Positions 12,401 through 24,009 of a stretch of DNA of 64,000 nt are shown piece after piece. Position numbers and translations under genes: made by a program. Each line of letters begins with the position of its first letter. Position 1 is the stretch's first letter. The DNA is from Cannabis sativa (taxonomy: Eukaryota > Streptophyta > Magnoliopsida > Rosales > Cannabaceae): positions 15,714,160 through 15,778,159 of the forward strand of contig NC_083601.1 of assembly GCF_029168945.1 (NCBI RefSeq), read 5' to 3'. The notes under the pieces are model-generated. The model worked only from the letters and a program-made list of their open reading frames with translations, had not been told where the DNA came from and ran no database searches.

Positions 12401-13065
12401 AAATATAATGAGTAATTCTTTCTTGGACCACCACTATTAATACAAACTCTAAGTCAGATTTGCCCATACAAGTAGGAGATTTCTAAGATTGAGGATTTAT
12501 ATCAATTGGGAATAGAATTTCGGGATTATAATCATATGCATCATTTAATTTCTTAAGAGAAAATATAATGACATGAAATGATTTATAGACCATTCATCCA
12601 ATGATATATATTTTGAAGCTAATTCGAAATGAATAACCTAAGAGGAATTAGGATAATTTCGTTTATAAATAAGAATCCAACGATGCTTCGATTAGCGAAA
12701 GACAAAGTAATCTTATTTATGTAATCTTCTTGTTTCATATTGTAAAAATACTAGTCTAAGGTGTCATCAATTGATGAACAACTAGATGTTGCATATACAA
12801 TATTTATCTTTCGAGATCTTACATTATTATGTATGTCTAATGGTGAAAATCCATTAGGGATTTATCTCATTAGAAAAACAAACATGTTAGACCAACAATG
12901 AAGATTCGAAATTAAACTACAACTTAATAACAGAAAATAACATGGTTCAATATAAATTCATACACAATTCAGAAATTATTAAACATATAGCAAGTAGGAA
13001 TGACAAGTGAAAATACTAAAACTTACAATCCTAAATAATTTCCAAGGTTTTCAACAAACTGATAC

Positions 13066-13360
13066 AGTGTCCCGGTAGGCGAGAGTCAAAGTATCATTTA
13101 TTGAATAGAGTTGTCAGCTCATCTAAAATAGAAACCATTCTAGCAACCTTTTATTCGATCAAAATAAGAATCCAACGTTGTCCCGGTAGGCGAGAGTCAA
13201 GGTTATTCTCATTTTATGAGCTTCCACCATTGTTTCATGTTTCATAAGTTTATCTCTAAGTAGTCACCGTAGGGGAGAGTCTAATAGAGACGAAAACTTA
13301 CAAAACACTTATCAAATGAAATCTTACGGTGTTAAATGCGTTCAACGAATAACCATCCAT
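13066..13360. repeat. Four diverged repeats of a GTCCCGGTAGGCGAGAGTC-type motif
   Basis: Clear copies start at 13069 and 13180 (111 bp apart). Shorter diverged copies lie near 13264 (ACCGTAGGGGAGAGTC) and near 13355 (CATAGGGGGACGAAGTC). They are GC-richer than their surroundings and lie between the pol remnants and the AT-rich interior. No function is known to me. Confidence 0.75.
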
Positions 13361-13449
13361 AGGGGGACGAAGTCTAGCGTCTCGAGGTTATATTGAAAAC
13401 ATTTAACTTTTGTAAGACCAACAATGGAGATCGAATATCTTAATAATAA

Positions 13450-16400
13450 TCAAGCTCATTATTTAAAGTGAGTTGTATTTTCTTTGATTCTCTTTATTTA
13501 ATTTATTTATTTTAAATATATATTTATTTAAAATTTCCAATTTAGAATGAAAAATTCTAAATATAAATTTTAATTTAATATTTATAAATTTTACTTAGAT
13601 GGATATGAAAATAACATGTATTTCTTCCATCTTAGTAATAATTTCCAATAAATATTTAGAAAAATATTCAATTTAAGTTGTTACAAAATTAATATAAATT
13701 AATTTACAACTCAAATTTAATTTTCTATAAATATATCTTGCATTTCGAAAAATTAAAGTATTTAAGAATACAATTTTCGAAAATGCATGTTAAAATAAAA
13801 AATTAATCCTGGAAAAATTATTCTAATTTAATGTTGGCCCAAAATTAATTAATAAAATTAATTTACAATAAAAAATATAATTTTCCTATTTAATTAAATA
13901 TATAAGAAAAATTTCAAATATTTAAGTATGATGATGAAAATCAACTTAAATATTAATTTTCTATTTAATTAAATACACTAGAAAAATACTTCAAGCAAAA
14001 ATATCATCTATCTAGATTTTCCTTTGACTAATTAATTCAATTTCTAATAATATATTTTAATTCAATTTATTTTAAATTAATCAATAAATGAAAAAATCAT
14101 TGATTTAAGTTGATCCAAGAATTAATTAAAATAAATAATTAATTTACAACTTAATCTATTTTTCAAGATAAAATTCGAAATTCTAGCATTTAAGAAATGC
14201 AATTTCGAAAATTGATTAATAAAATAAAGAAAAAATATATTTTGAAAATTATTTAAATTTAGTTGAAAAAATAAATTTCAACTAAAAATAATTTTCTATT
14301 TAATTAAATGTCATGAAAAAGAAATATTTAAGTATGATGATAAAAATCAACTTAGATATTTAATTTTCAAATTAATTAAATGTATTAAATTCAAGAAATA
14401 AATAATTAAGTGTAGAGAATGCTTAATTATTAATCTCTAGTTTAATACTAGGAAAAAATATACTTAAAATAAATTGTACCAAAATTAATTATTTAAATAA
14501 TTAATTTCACAATTTATAATATTTTCCTATTTAATATTAGAAATAATAAGTAGTCTAGAAATAACTATCTAGAAAATATCTTATTTGACTAAGTATCTTT
14601 TCCACAAAATTTAAAAAAATATCTAATTTAAGTTGTATTAGAAAAAATCTAGAACTTAAATATTTTTCAAATTTAAATTTAATTAAATATCAAAAATTAA
14701 GTTGTAACCACTTAATTTGAAAATATTCCATTTTAAGTTAATATTCGAAAAGATATTAACTTAAAAAATATCTAAAGAATCTTAATAACCAATGCCTAAA
14801 ATTCCTCAACTTAATTTTGAAATTTGAAATTCAAAAGATATTCAGATTTAAGTTGGTTAGTTGTAGATAACTAAATATCAACTTAAATAAGAATATTTAA
14901 TGAAAAATTTAAATTAAGTTCCAGAAAGAATCTAGATGGTTATAATTCTATATTTAATTAAATACAAGATAATACATATAGTTTAGCTTAGAATAAAGAA
15001 TTCTTTAAACTATAATTTTTCTTAAATTAATTTCAAAATAAATGAAATTAATTATGTTGCTAATCAATTTTATTAGGTTAAACTAGTGTAATTAAGCTAG
15101 TACAGTTGTTCAAATCAAGCAAATGGGCCTTCACAATTGGGGTGGTTCATGTGAGGGGGTGCTGGGTTCAGTATGTCGTACCCACTTCTATGGCTCCCAA
15201 CTCTCACACAAGGCCCAAAAGAGAGGAATTTAACCTTAATAAAAACAACTGTTATTAATTGAATAAGCCCAATAACTAAATGGGCCTAAATAAATTCTAT
15301 CAAGAATATGATAATTTATTTTAGCAACAATAACCTATATGTATCTATAATCAAATTAAACACATAGGCTCACACAAGCACACTTTGGATGGGTCCTATC
15401 ATGTTGCTAGGTCATACACAGATGAAAGAAGATTGTAAATATACCTGTTACAAATTATTAACTTGACCAAGGGAGCCATCAGATCATTAGATCTGGCAAA
15501 AAGTAACCATGGCTATTTGCAATCAAGTAATAATAGGTTTTGAAAACTTACAAACAAGCTAAAACACATACTCCTGCAACAAGGTTAGCTGGATAGTTGG
15601 ATGTAGGATTTATTTAATTTTAAATTAAATAATTAATTTCGAAATAATTAATAAAAAAAATTCAAAAATTTTTAAAAAAAAATTGAAAAATAAAAAAAAA
15701 TTTCAAAATTTAATTAAATATTTAAATTTAAAATTAAACCTACAATTTTTGAAAAATTAGGTTTCAACCAACCTAAATATCATTTCAAAAAATTTGCTAA
15801 CTACTTTTAAAATTTAAATGTTATTTTATAAATAAAAATTAAATAAAAATTAGAAAAGATAAGTTAAATATATTTTTCAGATTTTAAATTTAATTTAAAT
15901 AAATAAAATAACAAAATTTAAAAGTTAGCAAAATATCTTACATATATTTAAAATTACATGATTATAATTATCTTATTTTAAATTTAAATAAGGTCAAAAT
16001 ATCTAAAAAAGATTTAATTTGAAAAATATATATAAAATCTGACCTTAAATTTAAAATTAACATAAGATATAATCAAATTTAAAAATAAGATAGATTTTTA
16101 AGCAAGAAGATAGATACTAATTCTATTCAAATTCAAATTACACTAATATCTTGAATTAAATTTTAAAAATATTAAATTAATTCAAAATGATAATTAGAAT
16201 TGAATTAGGAATTGTAATAGTATAAATACAAAACTATACAAAAAATCGGAAGTTAATTACATGAAAAAGCATGAAAAATCGAAGAAAAACGAAAAAATTG
16301 TGAACTGTACGGACAGTTTTCGCGATCGCAGGAAAATTTCAGCACAGCTCCGATTTTTTCGAATCTTCAAAAAATCATAATTAATTCAAATAAAATCGAA

Positions 16401-16600
16401 ATTAAGTTCTGTAAAAGGCTAACTTGCTTAATTTTTTCCATACTATCCAATAAAAATAATTCTAGAAACAGAATCGTAATTATTTTTCACGAAAATTTAC
16501 AAACATCAATCAATCATCAAATAACACTCAATACAACATGATACCATCCAAAAACATACAAACAATCGTTTTAAAGTCCAAATTTCTTGCAAGTAAATCA
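13450..16600. other. AT-rich palindromic interior of the 10.2-kb element
   Basis: No coding signal on either strand. The DNA is built from diverged motifs such as TTCGAAA, AAGTTG...CAACTT and TTAATTAATT, many arranged as imperfect hairpins. At least one block is directly repeated with a period near 410-430 bp: a TTCGAAA hairpin near 13741 and 14170, and AAGTATGATGAT near 13925 and 14331. Single GC-richer patches lie near 15120-15230 and 16310-16340. This interior replaces the expected gag. Confidence 0.7.
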
Positions 16601-16604
16601 ATTA

Positions 16605-16621
16605 CCATGGCTCTGAGGCCA
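16605..16621 (-). promoter_or_regulatory. Primer binding site of the 10.2-kb element
   Basis: The minus strand reads TGGCCTCAGAGCCATGG two bases after the LTR end. It matches the initiator tRNA-Met primer site TGGTATCAGAGCCATGG except for two bases (TA to CC). Confidence 0.8.
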
Positions 16622-16623
16622 GT

Positions 16624-18518
16624 TATTGGAAATTATTTTACCAGGATCTTAGATCTACTCACAAGTATGTTTATTAACATCCTAAATAAGAACTTTCTAA
16701 AACGATAAATTAAACACATATAAAGTTTAAGAAACCTTACATTGGGTGCAGCGGAATTAAATGACTCCTTCTGTTCAGATATCTAGCCCTTGATTCCTTT
16801 CTGTAGCAGAGGATTATCAATATCTGAACCTGGATCTCTTTCTCTGAATCTTTGATGCTGAAACTCCTTTGCTGATGATCTTTCTTCATGATCTTCCTCA
16901 CTATGATTGAGGTATTGCTTGATGTGTGTGGGCACTACTCTAATCACTAAGAATTTCGAAATTCAAGAGGGAAGGAGAAAGAGAAGGGTCAGCCAAAGAT
17001 AGGGAGAGAGAAGGCTCAGTTTTTTTCTGAATCAGAAGTGTAGAAATTTAAGTGTAAATTTCCTGAAGCCTTCACTATCTATTTATAGCATTCCACTAGG
17101 GTAAGGTTTGAATTATTTGGCATTAAAATAATGAAAATATCAGTTTAAATTTCCTACAAAAGTGGCCAGCCCTATACAAGTGGATTCGGGCCTTACTTTT
17201 TGCAATTTTGCAGTTTTATCTTTTCTGCATCTGATTTTCTCAAAAACGCCAATTTTCAAATTCAACCATTTAAATGCCAATTCTAACTATTTAATAACTA
17301 TAAATAATTATTAAATAATATTGTCATTTATCATATTTATTAATTGAACCATACAAAGTATCATAATTAACAAATATGTCCCTATAAACTCTTTATTTAC
17401 AATTTCGCCATTACTTAGTGAAAAATTCACAAATAGACATAGTCTAATTTGAGAATTATAATTAATTAATCAAAACCAATTACATGAGTCTTACAAGCCA
17501 TATTATCTCAACTAGTGGGGGGACCATGGGTCTATATAACCGAGCTTCCAATAAGTAGATCAAGAATTTGGCACTAAAATTCACTAACTTATTAATTCTT
17601 CGTTGAATCCACGCATAGAACTTACAATTGCACTCTCAGTATATAGAATGTTCTATATGTTCCACCATATAGACACATCATTAGTTATCCATTGTTATAA
17701 TCCTAATTTGATCAATGATCCTCTGTATGAATGATCTACACAGTAAAGGGATTAGATTACCGTAACACCCTACTATGTATTTTATCCTTAAAACACTTGA
17801 CCCCGTATAAATGATATTTCAGCTTATGTGAAATGAGATCTCCACCATTTATTTTCGTTTGGTCAAGCTCGAAGGAGATCATCCTTTGCTTACTATTCGC
17901 CAGATAGAAGCTATAGATTCCATGTTTATGCTAGCGCTCCCACTCAATTGCACTACCGTGTTCCCAAAATGTACGTATCACCCTGACCTAAAAGTAGGCT
18001 TAACTAACAAATCAAAGAACACGAATAGCCTTTCAAGATTGAGCCTAATCATAACAGGATTAAGAACATTTGATCTAGGATCAACTAGGCGATATTGACT
18101 TGAATAGATTTTACGGTAAGTTTAATAAATCTAAGTCAAAGTTCAATATCGGTCCCTTCCGATGCATACTCCATGCATCCAACCTGAGCTTTACTTTAAC
18201 CAATGTTCTGGAAAGAACATAGTATTTCTCCAAATACAAGTAAACTCTTGTTGTAGATTATCATATCAGTAAAACCCTGTGTCTGATAAATCTAGGAAAC
18301 TTTATTCACATAGTCATGTTTACTTTCCAATGTGTTGACGTCACAATAAACAGGATCAAGTATGTGAAAAGGGTTTCAGATGAATTTATACATTATGTAC
18401 ATATAATCATGAAATAAATCATGTGAACCATGCAACATTAAATGTTATTTCTGATCTATATTAATAAGTAAATCTGATTATATTGAAATGAGTTTTATTT
18501 AGGGCATAAAACCCAACA
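16624..18518 (-). repeat. 5' LTR of the 10.2-kb element
   Basis: 1895 bp, direct copy of 8346-10238 with about 22 substitutions and one 2-bp indel by eye. A TATA box lies at 17080-17087 on the minus strand, driving transcription leftward into the element. Confidence 0.95.
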
Positions 18519-18725
18519 ACTTTTTCATTTCAAATAAAGCATTATTTCAAAAGATACTATAATATTGTCAGTGATTAGTGTCCCATGAATGAAAGCACTT
18601 TGAGAATCTGAAATATACTGTAGAGCACACACTTCAAATGATTAGCCAAGACTTTTGATATCACTTTGTAAACCACATTACATAAAGCAATAGGTTGCAA
18701 ATCAACCATAGATTCAACACACTTC
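18519..18725 (-). pseudogene. LINE reverse transcriptase fragment, upstream half of the split copy
   Basis: The minus strand encodes PIALCNVVYKVISKVLANHL and then, after a frameshift, SDSQSAFIHGTLITDNIIV. These are the RPISLCN and NQSAFxxGRLIxDN blocks of plant L1 LINE reverse transcriptase. The sequence continues in phase into 8091-8340. It is interrupted at 18725 by a T-rich stretch with no further LINE homology. Confidence 0.85.
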
Positions 18726-19189
18726 TTTTTTTTTTTTTGCTTAGTTATATTGTTTAATAGATGTTTTTTTTCTTATTTTTTTTTTTAAAAAAAAGAACTA
18801 TTTAATTAATTTTTTTAAAAAATTATTTATATAATTTTTTAATAAATATCACCCCTAGAAAACACAAACATATTATAAATGACTATTTGTTGGTGTAGTT
18901 TTTTTCACTACTTTTGTGCAATGAGGAGAATTTATTACTTAATGATTCATACTAAATATGACACAAAATAAAAATATGATACCAAATAAAATAATTTTGT
19001 TTAAAAAATATCACTTTTTATATTATTTACATTAATAAGGAATAATAGCTAATTTATATATAATTATACATATTATGAACAACTAATTTATTATTTTAAA
19101 ACAAATTAAAATGAATAGAAGGAAAGGTAAAGATTATACACCAAAATGGCATAAATTCAAAAACCCTTTAATTTTTTTTAGAAGAACAT
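18726..19189. other. AT-rich stretch between two LINE fragments
   Basis: T and A homopolymers near 18727-18740 and 18770-18830, with no coding or RNA gene signal. Confidence 0.6.
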
Positions 19190-20557
19190 CAAGTTTATTA
19201 AACTAAGAAACATAGATGAGAATTAGAGAGAGAATTCCCTCTCCTTAAAACACACTAGACACATGGCTAGAAACTCTAGCTTTCTTTGCTAGTCCATTTG
19301 CAAAAGTATTCAAACAACGCTTAATAAAGAAAAAACTACAATATGAAAGTTTGTTAACTAAATCTAAAACCAACAAAGATAAGTTCAAAAAACCCCAATC
19401 AAGGGGACATTTCTTCTGGTCCAACGCCCTGAGCACTTCTTGACAATCTGAGAGAATATAGATTTTACTCCAAGAGTTTTGAATAGTCCACTCAAGAGCA
19501 CATTGGATTGCACGAGTCTCCGCCTCCATTGTCGACTCTGCTCTGACTTGTTGAGTACTGTAAGCCCAAGAATTGTTTGCCAAATTAATCATGACCACCG
19601 CTAGTCCAGCAGTGTCATCAAACCAGGACACATCAGTAAGGAAAACAAAGTCAACCTTGTCCCTGTACATTCCCTGCTCTTCAACAAAACTCAACCCTTC
19701 ACAGTTGTTTTGATCTTCTCCAAAGGAAGAGAAGTTCGAATAAGAGGTTAAAATCTTTCCAACAATAGCTTCTGCTTTTGCTGGTGTGCTTTGGAACTTG
19801 AAAATATTTCTTTATTGACATGCCTCTTGAAATAAACATCCCTCATAAATTAAAAACTTATGTCTATTGATACCTATCATCAAAGAAAGTTTCCATAAAA
19901 TGAATCACTGAGTTTCTCGGGATGTGCTCAACCAAACACGGAAACACTCCAGCAAACCACACTGCCTTCACAAAGACACAGTCACGAAAAAGATGAAGAT
20001 AGCTTTCTTCATGGTTTGCACAAAAACTGCAGTCTTTATCTACAATAAATGGCAATCTAGAGTTAGTAGGAAGAGTCTCATTCCAAACTCTCCACAACAT
20101 TACTGCAATTCTTGGATGAATTTCAAGACTCCATATCTATTTCCAAATCTCTTTTTTAGGGCCCAACTGTTGCTCTTGGTCAATTTGGTAAACATATTTG
20201 ATAGAGAATACCCCATTCTTCCTATCTTTTGAAATAAGTTGATTAGTATGGGGAAGAGATATTCTAGTAATAGAAATAATTTTTCTCCCAAGAGACTTCC
20301 CAAAAATCTACAAATACACCGATTCAGTTCCTCCCATTTCCACCTACCAAAATGGTCAAAGAAAGGTCAGTCAACATAATGCCTAGCATTCTCAACAAGA
20401 GGATTGAAAGCCGCTCTATATTCTAGCTCAACCATGGAATCCAAGCAGTCTTCGAAGGATCAACAACGTACCCCAGAAGCCACCAAAAAATAAGCATTAT
20501 CTCATAGACGCTTTGCAAAAAAACAAAAGTATCGTCAGCATATAGTTAGTGAAATAT
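19190..20557 (-). pseudogene. 5'-truncated LINE: RT active-site region, zf-RVT and RNase H
   Basis: Reading leftward on the minus strand, the RT active site appears as YADDTFVF at 20520-20542. Next is a zinc-binding RT-associated segment (WRVWNETLPTNSRLPF, CSFCANHEESYLHLFRDC) at 19864-20100. Then comes an RNase H domain in a 149-codon frame (19245-19694) with ESTMEAETRAIQCALEW and YILSDCQEVLRAL. This is the 3' order of plant L1 LINEs with an RNase H tail. Frameshifts separate the domains. The upstream side is interrupted by another retroposon at 20574 and a small remainder resumes at 23748. The A-tail is not clear; a T run lies at 19174-19181. Confidence 0.88.
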
Positions 20558-23500
20558 TTCAAGAAGTATTATTTTTTTTTTTTGACAAAGTGATTAAAAT
20601 CACTCATGAATTTACGACGCCCACGTCCGCCACCGACGCTGGAACCTCCTCGAACCAGGATAGCTCATCGTCTAAACACAGAGCATGCTTTGCCAACCAT
20701 AGGCCGCTAAAATCTTAGAGCGAGCCCCATGGGATAAAACTGCCCCCGGAAATTTAGACAATAAAGATATAACATCTTTCAACAACGCTCCTAACTCAAT
20801 AAAATACTGAAGTTCCACCTGAAAAGTATCAAAAAACAGAATAAAACTTTAATTAGAAAACTATTCAAATTGAATAGAATCAACCAACCACCAAGACTAA
20901 GCAACTAGATCTCCCTATAAAATACTAGAACTAGCCAAAGGGAGTAACCTTTGGCTAGTAACAACTAAATTATAGCATTCTACTTCATAACCTTCATAGG
21001 ATCCATATTCCATACCTTTACCCTTTTAAAAATAAACATAAATAAAAAATTTCTTTTAATATCCATTATTCCTTAAATATTCAAAATATTATATACTAAT
21101 TATTTCATTTTATCTCTTAAAAGTATTACTTATTTTTAGACTAAAATATGTCAAAATCCTTAATAAGTCAAATTGTTTATTATTTTATTTATAGCCTAAA
21201 ACATGATATCTATAATCTTTATTCAGCCTAAATTAAACCAAAATTGTATTAATATCCTTAAAACTTAAGATTGCACTCTTCACATTCAAAAATACATTTT
21301 TTCTAATACCACTTAATCATACATTTAATTAATAATATTAAATTAATATTAATTAATCCAATTCAGTATTATGACATAATGCTTCCTTATTTATTATTTA
21401 AAAAGATGACCTCCTAATTATTATACCATTCAAATTATTATAAAAACTATTCATATTAGTATCTTCCTATACAACTAATAAGGCAATAATCTCAATACTT
21501 CATTTACTTCCCATTTATTTTAATATCTTCCCAAAAATAAAAATAAAATAAAACAAAATATTCTTAATTCACAATAAATGTCCCTACCTCCAATTAATTA
21601 CAAAATCCCACATTTATAATTTATATATCAAAATTAATATTATGTTATTTATAATATTATGTTATCTGTAGTAAACTCATATTTATAATTTATATACTTA
21701 AAATTAATATTATGTTATCCATAATAAACTAATAAGGCAATAATTTCATAATTACATACTATAATTGTTAGCTATTAAATTTTATAATATTTTATAATTA
21801 ATGATATCTTGTAATTTTAACAAAATTACCCTAAATAATTAGGGGCCAGCCATAAATCAGGGAAAATCTTAAAAGGCACCAAAGCCATAAACAATGGCGC
21901 ATGTCATCCATCAAATTTGTACTTTTATTTCTTTCATAAAAAAAGCTAATACCACTCATCCAGAAATTATTTAAAAATACAAATAATGTAATAATTTTGG
22001 TACATTCTCATAATATTGAGAACAAATCAAAATTCTATAATAATTTGACTTCCCAAATATATCTGAAGCAATATATTCTCATTAGACCATTAGTGTTCCC
22101 ACCTCCCTTTATTACAAGATCCTCAAAATTCTTATTCTTTAATTTATTTAATTAATTATAATATTAGAATCTGAATACTAAAATTCTAAACACGAAAATT
22201 CCTAAAAAATATAAACCAAAATATAGCTAATAGGAATTAGCGTTTAAAGTAAACCCTCTTAAACTTTATTTCAGTTTAAAATATTCTTTAAATCATACCT
22301 TAACCAAAATAATTATTTTATTCCGACTAATAAATCTGTATAGTGCATAACTTTAACTTTAAAATATTATTCTGTCAAAATTTTCTTATACATTCAATAC
22401 CAAAAAATGTGAAAATTTAAACAAACTACCCTAAATAATTAGGGGTCCAACCATATAATAGGTGCTAAAGCCTTGTAAGGCGCAAAGCCATAAATAATGG
22501 CGCAAAATAGAACAAAATCAATATAAAACAAACCTATAACAAAATTAATAGTATATCCCATTATATCAGCTCACCCAAAAAAGAACAAAATCAATAACAA
22601 ACAACAAGATGAAATCAACTATCCACCATTTCAGCCTTCAACCCAACACAACACTGACCGAGATCTCCCAGGCTCAAAACTAAATTTAAAAAATTTAACC
22701 CAAAAACTTCATCACACTGTGCAAACATACAAGCAAAAATTCTAAAATTTATAGGTCTTTCACTAACTCAAAAAGAAACCAGCATAAATTCCCAAACAAA
22801 CCAACTACAAATAATCTTAATGAATTAAAAACTAAAGGACTAGTGTTATCTAGATTCACATACTGTATGTATATACAATCTGTGGCACAAAAATGAAAAA
22901 TAAAATAATATAAACTAGAGAAATAGTGTTACTATATTTTAGAAATCCGTCTCCTATGGAGAAATTGGGATCTCATGGGCCAAGAAAATTTAGGGGATTA
23001 AAGATTTTGGGTTCGAAAAGATATTTCTAAAATTCATAACTCATATGAACATCTAAAAAGAATGGAAGATTTAATTCAAAAACAAAAAAGAAACTCACCT
23101 CATAATCGAGTTTCCAGTCCAATCCAAAAGAGGATCTGAGATATCATTCAAATATGATCTTTTGTTTTCACATAGTAATATATTTCTTCTGCTTAATATT
23201 CCTCTTTCATAAATTAATAAAAATTTTAAGCGTGAATGAAACCAGTCAACACAACCTCCATCTGTAATATAAATTACTAATTTGCATCTCCTCTGTGTAT
23301 TCCAAACATATTCTTTTGATATTAAAATTGATAAAAGTAAAATATATTAATGAAAAATAAAAGTAAACCCTAAAAGTAGAGATCGTGCACTAAAAACAGT
23401 GAAATACTATAAGCAATACAATGAAAATTAGAGATTACAAACTATTATAGATCCATAATTCCAACAAAGAAAGCCAAAATATCATAAAGAAAGAATAAAA

Positions 23501-23747
23501 GTTGAATGTAGAGAAACGATCCAAATAGTGCAAAAGAACAATCCTATCATAAAAAAATATAGAGCTCTACCTCTCTCTAATCTTTGAGATGAAAATGTGA
23601 ATTACTTGGAATCCTCTTAATGGACTAGTGAGGATCAACTTCAATACTGAAATAAATTCCCAAAAGATTTTTGAAACTCAAAAGATGTCACATTTTATAG
23701 CCTCCAATGGAGAATGTGTTTCTTTCATTCCTTCAAGAAGTATTATT
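20558..23747 (-). mobile_element. 3.2-kb LINE-tailed retroposon with 16-bp TSD
   Basis: A 16-bp direct repeat, TTCAAGAAGTATTATT, flanks 20574-23731 (copies at 20558-20573 and 23732-23747). The insertion starts on the left with a T run (poly(A) on the minus strand) and a TTGTC motif. It continues into the end of a LINE RNase H (20590-20830: IELGALLKDVISLLS..., AAYGWQSM..., then SWFEEVP in another frame). The remaining 2.9 kb is AT-rich and non-coding, contains a TATA-like TATAAAATG at its 5' side (near 23690-23700) and a G|GTGAG splice-donor-like site near 23097. The host is the LINE at 19190-20557. Whether the non-coding body is part of the LINE or a nested insertion is unresolved. Confidence 0.75.
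21822..22510 (+). repeat. Diverged direct repeat pair (about 85 bp, 600 bp apart)
   Basis: Copies at about 21822-21907 and 22423-22507 share ACCCTAAATAATTAGGGG, then CCAGCC/CCAACC, AAAGCCATAAA and AATGGCGCA. Both end at the ATGGCGCA word. Short AT-rich near-repeats also occur at 21600-21725. They may be ends of a small element inside the retroposon body. Confidence 0.65.
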
Positions 23748-23790
23748 CTTAAAGGCACGATTTAGTTGGGGGTAAAAAGTTCACTAAACA
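23748..23790 (-). pseudogene. Remainder of the 19190 LINE beyond the nested insertion
   Basis: Short stretch upstream of the YADD motif once the 3.2-kb retroposon and one TSD are removed. Its protein reading is poor, but the host sequence clearly resumes after the duplication. It ends about 220 bp before the RPS15a start codon. Confidence 0.45.
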
Positions 23791-23924
23791 TGATTAATAA
23801 TTATTCTTAAATAATTATTTTTTATTTTATCAAAGCGGGCTGTTCTGCAAATAGCCTATAATTTGGGGATCGATAATAATTTTGACATAGATTAAGTGTG
23901 ACTTTTTTGCCGTAAAAGACTTAA

Positions 23925-23931
23925 AAACCCT
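23925..23931 (+). promoter_or_regulatory. Telo-box-like motif upstream of RPS15a
   Basis: AAACCCT, one base short of the plant telo-box AAACCCTA, lies 79 bp before the start codon. Telo-boxes are common in promoters of plant ribosomal protein genes. A single near-match is weak evidence. Confidence 0.35.
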
Positions 23932-24009
23932 CGGTGTAGGTCTTTTTCAGGTATCACTGAGTTCGGGTTTTGGGTTTTAGCTCCGTCGGAAGAGAGAAGA
24001 AGAAGGAAG

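Larger units (their letters stand above)
8346..18518 (-). mobile_element. 10.2-kb LTR retrotransposon with decayed copia pol (LARD-like)
   Basis: Two direct LTRs (8346-10238 and 16624-18518) bound the element. Flanking 5-bp duplications ACTTT lie at 8341-8345 and 18519-18523. The primer site (16605-16621) and polypurine tract (10239-10249) place its 5' end on the right, minus strand. The 6.4-kb interior has no ORF of useful length: about 2.2 kb is decayed copia pol, then a 350-bp repeat zone, then about 3.1 kb of very AT-rich DNA where gag would be expected. The LTRs differ by roughly 22 substitutions by eye, so insertion is fairly recent although pol is badly decayed. That suggests it moved with proteins supplied by another element. 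Confidence 0.92.
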
